Of a stretch of DNA of 7,619 bases, positions 1 to 5,649 are shown in pieces. The DNA is from Pseudomonadota bacterium (GTDB taxonomy: Bacteria > Pseudomonadota > Gammaproteobacteria > Burkholderiales > JABEVD01). Under the pieces are notes generated by a model. That model saw only the letters and a list, made by a program, of their open reading frames with translations. It was not told where the DNA came from and did not search any database. Every line of letters begins with the position of its first letter. The stretch's first letter is position 1. The stretch covers positions 1 to 7,619 of the forward strand of contig JAJZPK010000125.1 in the NCBI GenBank assembly GCA_021811205.1. Reading direction: 5' to 3'. The translations under genes and the position numbers were made by a program.

Positions 1-217
1 TGAAAGCGACGCGGATGTAGCTGTTCTCCTGCATGGACAGCCCGGGAATTTCGTGTCGACGAAGCTCGACATGGCAGATCTTGCCTATGAAGTGCTGCTG
101 GAAACCGGCATCCGCATCCAGCCCCTTCCGATCTGGGAACAGGAATGGGCGCATCCGGAAACCTATTCCAACCCCCGCCTCCTTGCGAACATCGACCGCG
201 AAGGTATCCGTTTTTGA
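1..217 (+). CDS. MNT-type nucleotidyltransferase, 3' end (antitoxin)
   Basis: This is the C-terminal 71 codons of a gene whose start lies before the window; the reading frame begins at base 2 and ends with TGA at 215-217. The first visible residues, ESDADVAVLL, match the second half of the nucleotidyltransferase active site, where the two acidic residues of S-D-x-D bind metal. The GS motif that should precede them is outside the window. The rest (LADLAYEVLLETG-type helix, then W-x-x-E-W and a proline-rich tail) fits small MNT proteins. In characterised MNT/HEPN pairs the MNT protein is the antitoxin and can AMPylate its HEPN partner; that this one does so is inference. The stop codon overlaps the TTG start of the HEPN gene, which supports co-expression. 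Confidence 0.8.
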   Translation, partial: ESDADVAVLLHGQPGNFVSTKLDMADLAYEVLLETGIRIQPLPIWEQEWAHPETYSNPRLLANIDREGIRF

Positions 218-597
218 ATGCACATGAACTGATGGCGAAAGCTGCCCAGGCTGCCGCATCAGCAAAGTTGCTGCTCGACTCCGGGGATGCCGATGGAGCC
301 TGCAACCGGGCCTACTATTCGATGTTCGACGCCGCGCGCGCTGCCCTGCTTGCTTCCGGCGCTCCTGTTCAACCCGAAATCGCCAGAACACACAGCGGTC
401 TGATTGCCGCTTTCAGTCTGCACCTGGTCAAAACAGATCGCGTGCCCGTTGCGCTTGGCAAGGCGCTCAATAGGGCGGAAGAACTTCGCCTGATCGCCGA
501 CTACAAAGGCGACCCAGTCGCGAAGGAAGAGGCGACATGGGCAGTCCTTCAGGCGCAGGAATTCGTTCACGCCATGCGCTTGCTGTTTTTGCCGTAA
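214..597 (+). CDS. HEPN-domain protein, UPF0332-like (toxin partner of MNT)
   Basis: This 127-aa all-helical protein matches the HEPN/UPF0332 family, through the signature R-A-Y-Y-S-M-F-D-A-A-R at residues 32-42 and the preceding LLLDSGDADGACN helix. I place the start at TTG 214-216, which overlaps the TGA of the upstream gene and has GAAGG about 10 bases before it. The next in-frame ATG is at 232, so an alternative N terminus six codons shorter is possible. HEPN proteins of such pairs are usually RNases with an R-x(4-6)-H motif. Here the position where many relatives carry histidine (after A-Y-Y-x-M-F) is aspartate, so nuclease activity is uncertain. The gene ends 7 bases from the converging stop codon at 605, with no clear terminator between them. 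Confidence 0.82.
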   Translation: MNAHELMAKAAQAAASAKLLLDSGDADGACNRAYYSMFDAARAALLASGAPVQPEIARTHSGLIAAFSLHLVKTDRVPVALGKALNRAEELRLIADYKGDPVAKEEATWAVLQAQEFVHAMRLLFLP

Positions 598-604
598 CCA
601 TCAA

Positions 605-916
605 CTATTCAGCATCGGACTCCTGGAGATACGGCAGCTCAGGGACGCCATGCCGGGTATAGAGCAGCTTCAGGCGCTCGACCTGCTCGGTGAGCTCGGT
701 CAGTTCCATGGTCTTCCGGATTTCCCCCAGCATCCAGGCGAGCTGCGTCGGCTCTGCCCTCTCGCATTTCATCCGGCGATATAGCCGCTTCAATTCCTTC
801 AGGATGTCGGACGGCGATTCCAGCTTCGTTCTGTCCCGATCCTTGTAGGCTACCGGCTCGATTTCCCCCGTCTCGGGGTTGATCGTTATGGGTCTTGGTC
901 TTTTCTTGTTCGCCAT
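605..916 (-). CDS. Small unknown protein, last gene of the minus-strand operon
   Basis: I do not recognise this 103-aa protein. It is basic at the N terminus (MANKKRPRPITINPETGEIEP) and then helical, with regular heptad-like leucines from about residue 30 to 85 (LKELKRLYRRM, then TELTEQVERLKLLY). I chose ATG 916-914 over the longer upstream frame because the stop codon of the preceding gene runs directly into a good ribosome site (TGAAAGGAACGGAATGG); translation is therefore likely coupled. It is the final gene of the run that includes the tape-measure-like gene, and it converges on the HEPN gene. Short helical proteins of this kind are common in phage operons, but no function can be assigned. 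Confidence 0.65.
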   Translation of the reverse strand: MANKKRPRPITINPETGEIEPVAYKDRDRTKLESPSDILKELKRLYRRMKCERAEPTQLAWMLGEIRKTMELTELTEQVERLKLLYTRHGVPELPYLQESDAE

Positions 917-926
917 TCCGTTCCTT

Positions 927-1214
927 TCACTTCGCCAGTTGCAACATTTCGACATCCGCCACCAGTCGGGCGATTTCGCCCATCAAATGCCCCACAACAG
1001 AATGCAGGGCGTCGACGAGCTGCTCTTCGCGGCCTTTCGGAGATTCCGGATCGATGAGCATTGACGGCATCGCCTGGTGGAATATCTCGCAGCATCTCAT
1101 CTCGACCAAAGCGGTTATCTCTGGAGAATCCGTTCGGGCAAGGATGGAGTAAAGCAAAGCCTCTACAAGTGGCGCCCATTCCATGACAAGATGCCGATCT
1201 GCCTTCATTCCCAT
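927..1214 (-). CDS. Small unknown protein downstream of the tape-measure-like gene
   Basis: This 95-aa protein is mostly helical with no motif I recognise. It has two cysteines side by side at residues 40-41 (MRCCEIFHQA) and hydrophobic helices at both ends. The ATG at 1214-1212 shares one base with the TGA of the tape-measure-like gene. A second ATG two codons later (1208) has GATGGGA just before it and is an equal candidate. Its place straight after a tape-measure-like gene suggests a structural or assembly role, but that rests on position alone. Confidence 0.6.
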   Translation of the reverse strand: MGMKADRHLVMEWAPLVEALLYSILARTDSPEITALVEMRCCEIFHQAMPSMLIDPESPKGREEQLVDALHSVVGHLMGEIARLVADVEMLQLAK

Positions 1215-2938
1215 CAGTATCCCATCCCTGGGGTACCGGGCATCGGTCTGCTGGCAGACGGATTCAGCCCATTCGGTCCGACCATGTTCTTGGGTCCCAC
1301 GAGGTGCTTGGAAATCTGCTTTCCATCAAGGTTGATGGTCACCTCTATCTTGGGCGGTTCTTTTGAGGATTGATGACTCCCGAAAATCTTGTGATACTCC
1401 GTGGAAAGCGCCTTCCCGACGAGCCCAAATGGGCTGATCACGTCATGGTGCCACATGAACATTAAAGATTTGCCGACGACTCCCCTTTCGGCCTTAAGTG
1501 CATACCCAACCGGCCCCGCTATTCCATTTCGCTCCATAAATCCGAATGTTGCACTCGCCTTATCAAGGGCCCAATTCGCGCTTGGAGTCAAGGCCGCGCT
1601 CGCATTCATGATGGTCATGTTCGCATTGGCGATGGTCTGATCCGCCTTCGCAACCGTGGAAAGCTGCTTGATGAGCCTGCCGACATCAATCGGGGTGGGT
1701 GCGGAGTTGCGCAGGTCTGCCAAAGTCCCAAGGTTTTTCTGGACGTAATCCTCCGAAAATAGCGATGCGGCACGCTGTCCCTGGATTCCGAAGGCGAGCC
1801 TGGATAATGCGTTGAATTCCTCGGGCTTAATTTTTAGCCTGTCTTCTGCAAGGATTGACACCATTTTCATCAGATCCATGCGGCCGTTTTGGTAGAACTG
1901 GCTCTTGTCGCCGACATATAGCCCGAGCTTGTGCAACGCTTCGTTCTGGTTCTTGTTTTTGAACAGCCCGCTACCCAAAGTATTCGGCAGGGAGTTGAGG
2001 GCCAGATTGTTCAACCAGGTTCCGGACTTCGTGTTCATGATGCCAGCCTGCTGCATGGTGGCAATCAGCATCATCACATCCGATGCATTCGCCCCCGCCG
2101 CATTCAATGCCGGCAGCGCGTAGCTTGCGGCCCGTGATATTTGCCCCAGACTTGCATGTGTCGTCAGGGATGCCTGCAGCATTGACTCGAACAATGGGTA
2201 TGCCTTGTCGGGCGTATATGCCCCTGCCTGGTGGGCAAGGCCGATGAATGCTTGCATCGCCTCAGGAAGTGGGATGTTCTTCATCTTCGCTTCGACGGCG
2301 GCATAAGGCATCGCCATGTCCATCATGCGCATCTGATCGGCCTGGGGAAGCGTTCTCAGCAGTCGCGCTCCTTCCAGATATGCCTCGGCGAACGGCTTCA
2401 CTCGACCGCCGGTCGCAAATCCGAATTTCCCTGCGTACCCCAGTTCCTTGTGGCGCAGCATCGAGATATAGGGGTCGATATCTGCCCCCGTTTTCTGCGC
2501 CGTCATTGCCGCCGTCACATTGATGTCTTGCAGATTGGCGTTCTCGTAAACCCCAAACAGCAGCGAGCCGGCGAGGAATCCGCTTGCGCGCTTCTGCATC
2601 CGGTTGGCGTACCCCCCGCCACCCTGAACTTTTGCAGATGCTGCGTCTGCCATGGCCATGTTTTTGGCAATGACCCCACTCGATGCGGCCATCGAACCGA
2701 GAATCGCTTCAGTTCCGGCAAGGCGCCCAACGGAATCCGCAAAGGCCGTGGCGCCGGCGGCAGCCTTGTCGAAGTTGCGCCCGATGTTCAGCCCCATGGC
2801 GGACACCTTTCGGGCATTTGCAGAGAAATCCACCATCAGCTCATTGGCTCGCATCAGCGTGTCGATCATCCGCAAAAGCGATGGCGTCACCCCGTCTTCG
2901 AGAGAGGCTGCCACCTTGACTGCATACGCTTCAATCAT
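1214..2938 (-). CDS. Short phage tail tape-measure-like protein
   Basis: This 574-aa protein resembles the phage tail tape-measure family (TP901/PhageMin_Tail type), which sets tail length and is threaded through the tail tube. Residues about 1-120 are helical and Ala/Gly-rich, with glycines at 106-109. Residues 120-130 (FLAGSLLFGV) are hydrophobic. Residues about 210-400 carry the family core: a helical LGQISRAASYALPALNAAG stretch, the S-G-T-W-L-N-N-L turn at 305-311, and LSRLAFGIQGQRAASLF near 378-394. The C terminus has a short beta-like IEVTINLDGKQISK segment, often seen at tape-measure C termini. The start ATG overlaps the stop of a 25-aa gene (ATGA) and is preceded by AAGGTGACAAA. The protein is shorter than lambda gpH (853 aa). 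At about 0.15 nm per residue it would specify a tail of roughly 85 nm. No other tail gene lies in the window. Confidence 0.8.
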   Translation of the reverse strand: MIEAYAVKVAASLEDGVTPSLLRMIDTLMRANELMVDFSANARKVSAMGLNIGRNFDKAAAGATAFADSVGRLAGTEAILGSMAASSGVIAKNMAMADAASAKVQGGGGYANRMQKRASGFLAGSLLFGVYENANLQDINVTAAMTAQKTGADIDPYISMLRHKELGYAGKFGFATGGRVKPFAEAYLEGARLLRTLPQADQMRMMDMAMPYAAVEAKMKNIPLPEAMQAFIGLAHQAGAYTPDKAYPLFESMLQASLTTHASLGQISRAASYALPALNAAGANASDVMMLIATMQQAGIMNTKSGTWLNNLALNSLPNTLGSGLFKNKNQNEALHKLGLYVGDKSQFYQNGRMDLMKMVSILAEDRLKIKPEEFNALSRLAFGIQGQRAASLFSEDYVQKNLGTLADLRNSAPTPIDVGRLIKQLSTVAKADQTIANANMTIMNASAALTPSANWALDKASATFGFMERNGIAGPVGYALKAERGVVGKSLMFMWHHDVISPFGLVGKALSTEYHKIFGSHQSSKEPPKIEVTINLDGKQISKHLVGPKNMVGPNGLNPSASRPMPGTPGMGY

Positions 2939-3012
2939 TTTGTCACCTTAACCTTTCCGGCCAGATTGGCCTCGATGGCTATCCGGATGAATTCTGGAAT
3001 CATGGGAATCAT
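2935..3012 (-). CDS. 25-aa peptide coupled to the tape-measure-like gene
   Basis: This very small open reading frame encodes a 25-aa peptide starting MIPMIPEFIRIAI and ending GKVKVTK. The evidence for translation is its setting. Its ribosome site (TAAGGA, 6-8 bases before ATG) is formed by the stop codon of the coiled-coil gene before it, and its TGA overlaps the ATG of the tape-measure-like gene as ATGA. The peptide has a hydrophobic half (FIRIAIEA) and a basic tail. It fills exactly the space where tailed phages often encode small tail-assembly proteins, although those are larger. It may act as a short leader that couples translation, or as a real small protein. Confidence 0.6.
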   Translation of the reverse strand: MIPMIPEFIRIAIEANLAGKVKVTK

Positions 3013-3020
3013 CTTGGTCC

Positions 3021-3509
3021 TTACAAGTTAAGCGCATGAAGCGCTATTACGGACGCATGTGTGTCATTCGACCGGTGGGCAAGCTCCATCGCTGCCGCCC
3101 TGATTTCGTCGGTAATGAGTGACAGGAAGTGTTCCTCCGCCTTTTTCGCCATAGATTGCCGCTCGGCAGTCATTGCCAGATCAACCTTGCGCTGCAGCGG
3201 CGCAAGCTCAGGCGTCCTGCATTGTCTGGCGTTTTCCTGCTTCACCTTCAGACCCTTCAGGACTTCCTCGGCCTGCCGGATCTGAGGCTGAATCGCCGCA
3301 ATCTTCTCGGAGATTTTTTCCGCTTCCTTGAAGCGCAATTTCGCGGTAGCGTTGCTGCGCTCCGTGTTAAAGTTGGTCACCTCTCGGCGCATCGCCGCGA
3401 GGCTCTCCTTGGTTTTGTTTTCCTCATCGGTGAGCTGTTGGATCTGCGCAAGGCGCGCCTCCTCGAGTTTTTCCTGAGCTTCCTGGATTGGTGCTTTTTC
3501 GTTCATCAT
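3021..3509 (-). CDS. Coiled-coil protein, possible structural or scaffold accessory
   Basis: This 162-aa protein is highly charged and predicted by eye to be coiled coil over residues about 8-110 (repeated E/K/Q/A heptads such as QEKLEEARLAQIQQL). A more hydrophobic C-terminal helix follows (HFLSLITDEIRAAAMELA). I place the start at the first of two adjacent ATGs, 3509-3507: the preceding gene's stop is fused to a strong site (TAAAGGAGAACGAAATGATG). The open frame extends 15 codons further upstream, but only inside the neighbouring gene. A stretch near RFKEAEKISEKIAAI looks like a UvrB/C interaction motif, which I treat as chance. Its position between scaffold-like and tape-measure-like genes suggests a particle-assembly role. 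No family was recognised. Confidence 0.7.
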   Translation of the reverse strand: MMNEKAPIQEAQEKLEEARLAQIQQLTDEENKTKESLAAMRREVTNFNTERSNATAKLRFKEAEKISEKIAAIQPQIRQAEEVLKGLKVKQENARQCRTPELAPLQRKVDLAMTAERQSMAKKAEEHFLSLITDEIRAAAMELAHRSNDTHASVIALHALNL

Positions 3510-3520
3510 TTCGTTCTCCT

Positions 3521-3823
3521 TTACAGTCTGTGTTTCTGCTTGTACGTCTTCCATTCCGCATCAGTCAGGTCATGCGCGCTAAATCCTTCCCTCGTGAAGG
3601 GATGCGGTGGTTTCTTGTTGTTGCTGGTGTTGCGGCTGCCGCCCTGGAACAGATAAGGTTTCGCCTCCTTGAATTTCAGGATGAAGGCTTCGCCATCCTT
3701 GGGCTTCCCATCGCTGCCGAGCTCGATTCTGGACAGGTCCGCCATCACCAGCGCGTCAGGATCGACGATCCCGTGCTTCTCTGCGATCGGCTGCAGCTCC
3801 TTTCGCAATGCTTCAATATTCAT
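3521..3823 (-). CDS. Alternative internal-start product of the scaffold-like gene
   Basis: In-frame Met55 of the 154-aa protein is preceded by a strong ribosome site (AGAAAGGAAAGT directly before ATG 3823-3821), better spaced than the site of the full-length start. Initiation here would give a 100-aa protein beginning MNIEALRKEL, comprising only the GP20-like module, linker and C-terminal E-W motif. Phage lambda makes its scaffold Nu3 from an internal in-frame start in gene C, so nested scaffold products have precedent. Alternatively, two formerly separate genes were fused in frame by loss of a stop codon. Which product is made cannot be told from sequence. Confidence 0.5.
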   Translation of the reverse strand: MNIEALRKELQPIAEKHGIVDPDALVMADLSRIELGSDGKPKDGEAFILKFKEAKPYLFQGGSRNTSNNKKPPHPFTREGFSAHDLTDAEWKTYKQKHRL

Positions 3824-3985
3824 ACTTTCCTTTCTGGGGGAATCCCCCTGTTGTTTCAGTTTTGCTTCAAGATCCTGGCGCGTTTTCGCCTGGGCGTTCG
3901 TGAGCTGCTGCCTGGCAAATCCTGTCAGAAGCTCTCTTCTTGCCGACTGCCATTCGGCTTCGTTCATATCCCGAGCGTTCTTCAT
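3521..3985 (-). CDS. Scaffold-like phage protein with end motifs, GP20-like module
   Basis: This 154-aa protein has four parts. Residues 4-20 carry ARDMNEAEWQSARRELL. Residues 22-53 are a charged helix. Residues 55-113 form a module, IVDPDALVMADLSRIEL then KFKEAKPYLF, resembling the C-terminal part of phage GP20-type minor structural/scaffolding proteins. After a Gly/Asn/Pro-rich linker, residues 136-152 repeat the first motif (SAHDLTDAEWKTYKQK). The start ATG overlaps the TGA of the preceding gene as ATGA, with GAGG close before it. Scaffolding proteins shape the procapsid from inside, and capsid-binding sites commonly sit in short helices at their ends; a scaffold role here is inference. 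A strong internal start at 3823 could give a second, 100-aa product. No capsid gene is present in the window. Confidence 0.7.
   Translation of the reverse strand: MKNARDMNEAEWQSARRELLTGFARQQLTNAQAKTRQDLEAKLKQQGDSPRKESMNIEALRKELQPIAEKHGIVDPDALVMADLSRIELGSDGKPKDGEAFILKFKEAKPYLFQGGSRNTSNNKKPPHPFTREGFSAHDLTDAEWKTYKQKHRL
3834..3850 (-). promoter_or_regulatory. GC hairpin just upstream of the internal ribosome site
   Basis: On the minus strand, CAGGGGG, ATT, CCCCCAG form a perfect 7-bp stem with a 3-base loop. The stem ends directly next to the AAAGGAAAG ribosome site of the internal start at 3823. Such a stem could pause ribosomes or tune the ratio of the full-length and internal products. It is followed by no U-run, so it is not a terminator. 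Confidence 0.5.
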
Positions 3986-4281
3986 TCCTCACCCCTCCCG
4001 AAAAATGCAGGATGCTCTTTCCTGAATTTCTGAATCGCCTCGATGATTCCGTGAAGCGCGCCGCGGTCGTCCATTTCGACATCCGAAAGATCGATCAACA
4101 CCCCAGCGTCGACATCGCGCATCCCGAGCCGCATGGCTGAAATAGTCGCTTCCGCCAGGATCAGGCGATCGCTCATCATTTCCACCCTCGATTCGGCGCT
4201 TTTTGCCCGATGCCGGTATGTCGACGATTCCTGCCTCAACCGCTTCAGGTCCGCAATCAGGTAATCCAGATCCCAGCTCAC
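3982..4281 (-). CDS. Scaffold-like small protein, paralogue of the next gene's module
   Basis: This 99-aa protein consists of a coiled-coil N-terminal half (residues 5-50, e.g. LIADLKRLRQESSTYRHRAK) and a C-terminal module at residues about 56-95. That module contains DVDAGVLIDLSDVEM, then G, then IQKFRKEHPAFF. It aligns with the module of the downstream 154-aa protein (DPDALVMADLSRIEL, KFKEAKPYLF). The pattern DLS-x-[VI]-E, a central glycine, and KF-[RK]-KE/KE-x-x-P-x-x-F recalls phage GP20-like scaffolding/minor structural proteins. The start is GTG at 4281-4279, overlapping the helicase stop as GTGA, with AGGAG about 9 bases earlier. The gene thus joins the replication block to the assembly block without a gap. 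Function is inferred from family resemblance only. Confidence 0.65.
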   Translation of the reverse strand: MSWDLDYLIADLKRLRQESSTYRHRAKSAESRVEMMSDRLILAEATISAMRLGMRDVDAGVLIDLSDVEMDDRGALHGIIEAIQKFRKEHPAFFGRGEE

Positions 4282-5234
4282 GCGATGTAACTCCTCGGTT
4301 TATGCTTGTCCGTGGAGAGATACTGAAGGCTGGCCCGATCGAACCAGAGTCCGATCTTGCCCTCCCACTCGCCATGGCGCTGTTTGTCGACGATCAGTAC
4401 AGCATCAGGGGAATCGTTTTCCTCGCCCTTGGCGACGCGCTTCTCCTTCGGTTTGTTGCGCCATACGCCGATCACGTTATCCACCTGGTCCGTGATAGAA
4501 CCCGATCCCTTGGCATCCATCTTTCCGGGCTGCTCGTCTTCGCTCCCGGCTTTGCGTGAATGGTGAACAAGGTGGATATGGACATTGAATTGCCGTGCAA
4601 TTGCGCAAAGCTGATCGATGAATCGCTTTTGCCCGTTGTAGTCGTCTTCCGAGATCCCGCATTTCATGAGGCTGTCGATCACGAACTGCGTCACGCCAAG
4701 CTTTTCCGCGCAGTAGAACAGCACGGCAATCACCCTGGAGGTTGCCACGGTCCCATGCTGGTCATAGAGCCAAAGGCGCTCATTACACCATCCGAAGAAT
4801 TTCGAAATCGCAGCGTCAGCCGGATCGTTCACACCGATCGCTTGACGGGTCATTCTCGCCAGCGTCGAAACCGGCCTCATTTCGAAGCTGAGGATGCATG
4901 CCTTCTCGTCCTGGTCGAGCAGCCCAAGGACCACATGATTGAGAACCAGGCTTTTTCCGTGGCCGTTGAAGCCGTGCCACAAAGTCACTTCACCTGGGCG
5001 GATCCTGAAATTGTCGAAAGTTTTGCTCCAGGGCAATGTCAGGCCCCGAACCTGTATTCCACCTTTGAAGAATTCGAGAACATCGTCCGCGAAATCCAAT
5101 GCCGGTTTGATCTTGGCGTGATCGGCGGCGTCCCTCTCGTTCATGTAGGCGTCGAAGTCGACATCCTGAGGAAGTTGAAGCCGTCGAGCTCGATGCTCAT
5201 CGAGGGACCTGGCTGAACTTTCGAGATTACCCAT
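4278..5234 (-). CDS. DnaB/T7 gp4-type replicative DNA helicase (RecA-like domain)
   Basis: This 318-aa ATPase corresponds to the helicase half of DnaB or T7 gp4, without a primase domain. Visible motifs are the Walker A GFNGHGKS at residues 88-95, a Walker B FVID ending in Asp187, LVHHSRK at 222-228 and KGSGSITDQVDNVIG at 242-256. This last resembles the DnaB-family SGSI-x(3)-D segment. A conserved C-terminal strand pair DKQRHGEWEG with LWFDRASLQYL (283-306) includes the likely arginine-finger region. The N-terminal 60 residues are charged and may contact the loader or zinc-finger partner. The start ATG overlaps the end of the CHC2 gene by 8 bases. It likely unwinds the element's own DNA as a hexamer, together with the initiator and zinc-finger protein upstream. 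Confidence 0.87.
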   Translation of the reverse strand: MGNLESSARSLDEHRARRLQLPQDVDFDAYMNERDAADHAKIKPALDFADDVLEFFKGGIQVRGLTLPWSKTFDNFRIRPGEVTLWHGFNGHGKSLVLNHVVLGLLDQDEKACILSFEMRPVSTLARMTRQAIGVNDPADAAISKFFGWCNERLWLYDQHGTVATSRVIAVLFYCAEKLGVTQFVIDSLMKCGISEDDYNGQKRFIDQLCAIARQFNVHIHLVHHSRKAGSEDEQPGKMDAKGSGSITDQVDNVIGVWRNKPKEKRVAKGEENDSPDAVLIVDKQRHGEWEGKIGLWFDRASLQYLSTDKHKPRSYIA

Positions 5235-5649
5235 AAATCATTTCCTCCGCTTCGTTGAGCCTTTCTGCGGCCAGAAGAAGCCTGGCGCGGTCCCCTTCAT
5301 CTAGGGCATTTCCCCTCGCCATATCGAAAGAGGCGATTGCCGCAACTCTGGCCTCGAAGGCAACCGCACGCATGACGTCGAAAGGATTGAAACGCTCGCG
5401 TCGCTGCGGCATCGAGTGGTCAAATACAGGTTTCTCCGGAAACAGGTCTGATAATTCCAGCCCAATCGATCCGACGATGTTTTCGACAGAGCACCCGGCG
5501 AAGCAATGAACGAGAAGCCTGCCGTCAGAAAGCTCTCTGATGGTCATGCTCGGGCTTTTGTCGCCGTGAGCCGGGCAACACGCCAGCCAGGAATCGCTGC
5601 GCGTCTTTTTCACCTTCTGGAGCCTCGAGAGAAAATCAGATGTAATCAC
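5227..5649 (-). CDS. Stand-alone CHC2-type primase zinc-finger protein
   Basis: This 140-aa protein carries a primase-type zinc ribbon: CCPAHGDKSPSM at residues 24-35, then LLVHCFAGCS at 45-54. Cys25, His28, Cys49 and Cys53 are the probable zinc ligands, followed by the family's IGLELSDLFP strand. In T7 gp4 and DnaG this ribbon reads the priming sequence and is followed by a TOPRIM catalytic domain. Here it is followed only by a 60-aa helical tail (FDVMRAVAFEARVAAI and onward), so no catalytic primase is encoded. The start is GTG 5649-5647, because a perfect AAGGAGGT lies 5 bases upstream; the longer TTG start would place that site inside the gene. It overlaps the initiator gene by 14 bases and the helicase gene by 8. 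Confidence 0.85.
   Translation of the reverse strand: MITSDFLSRLQKVKKTRSDSWLACCPAHGDKSPSMTIRELSDGRLLVHCFAGCSVENIVGSIGLELSDLFPEKPVFDHSMPQRRERFNPFDVMRAVAFEARVAAIASFDMARGNALDEGDRARLLLAAERLNEAEEMIYG

Noticed and set aside
591..635. GCCGTA/TACGGC inverted repeat near the convergent stops as a shared terminator
   Set aside because: The arms are 6 bases with a loop above 30 bases and no T-run, so it is not a credible terminator.
2231..3031. 266-codon open frame on the plus strand
   Set aside because: It lies opposite the tape-measure-like gene and crosses the 25-aa gene; its product is rich in His/Arg/Cys with no recognisable domain. The minus-strand gene has a ribosome site, coupling and family motifs.
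3300..3350. UvrB/UvrC-like interaction motif (RFKEAEKISEKIAAI) in the coiled-coil protein
   Set aside because: It is short and embedded in a long coiled coil where such patterns arise by composition; no repair gene is nearby.
3488..4033. 181-codon open frame on the plus strand
   Set aside because: It runs antisense to two translationally coupled genes, and its product is hydrophobic and arginine-rich without a domain; it is a shadow frame.
4560..5216. 218-codon open frame on the plus strand
   Set aside because: It is antisense to the helicase gene, whose Walker and C-terminal motifs are clear. No ribosome site or known motif supports it.
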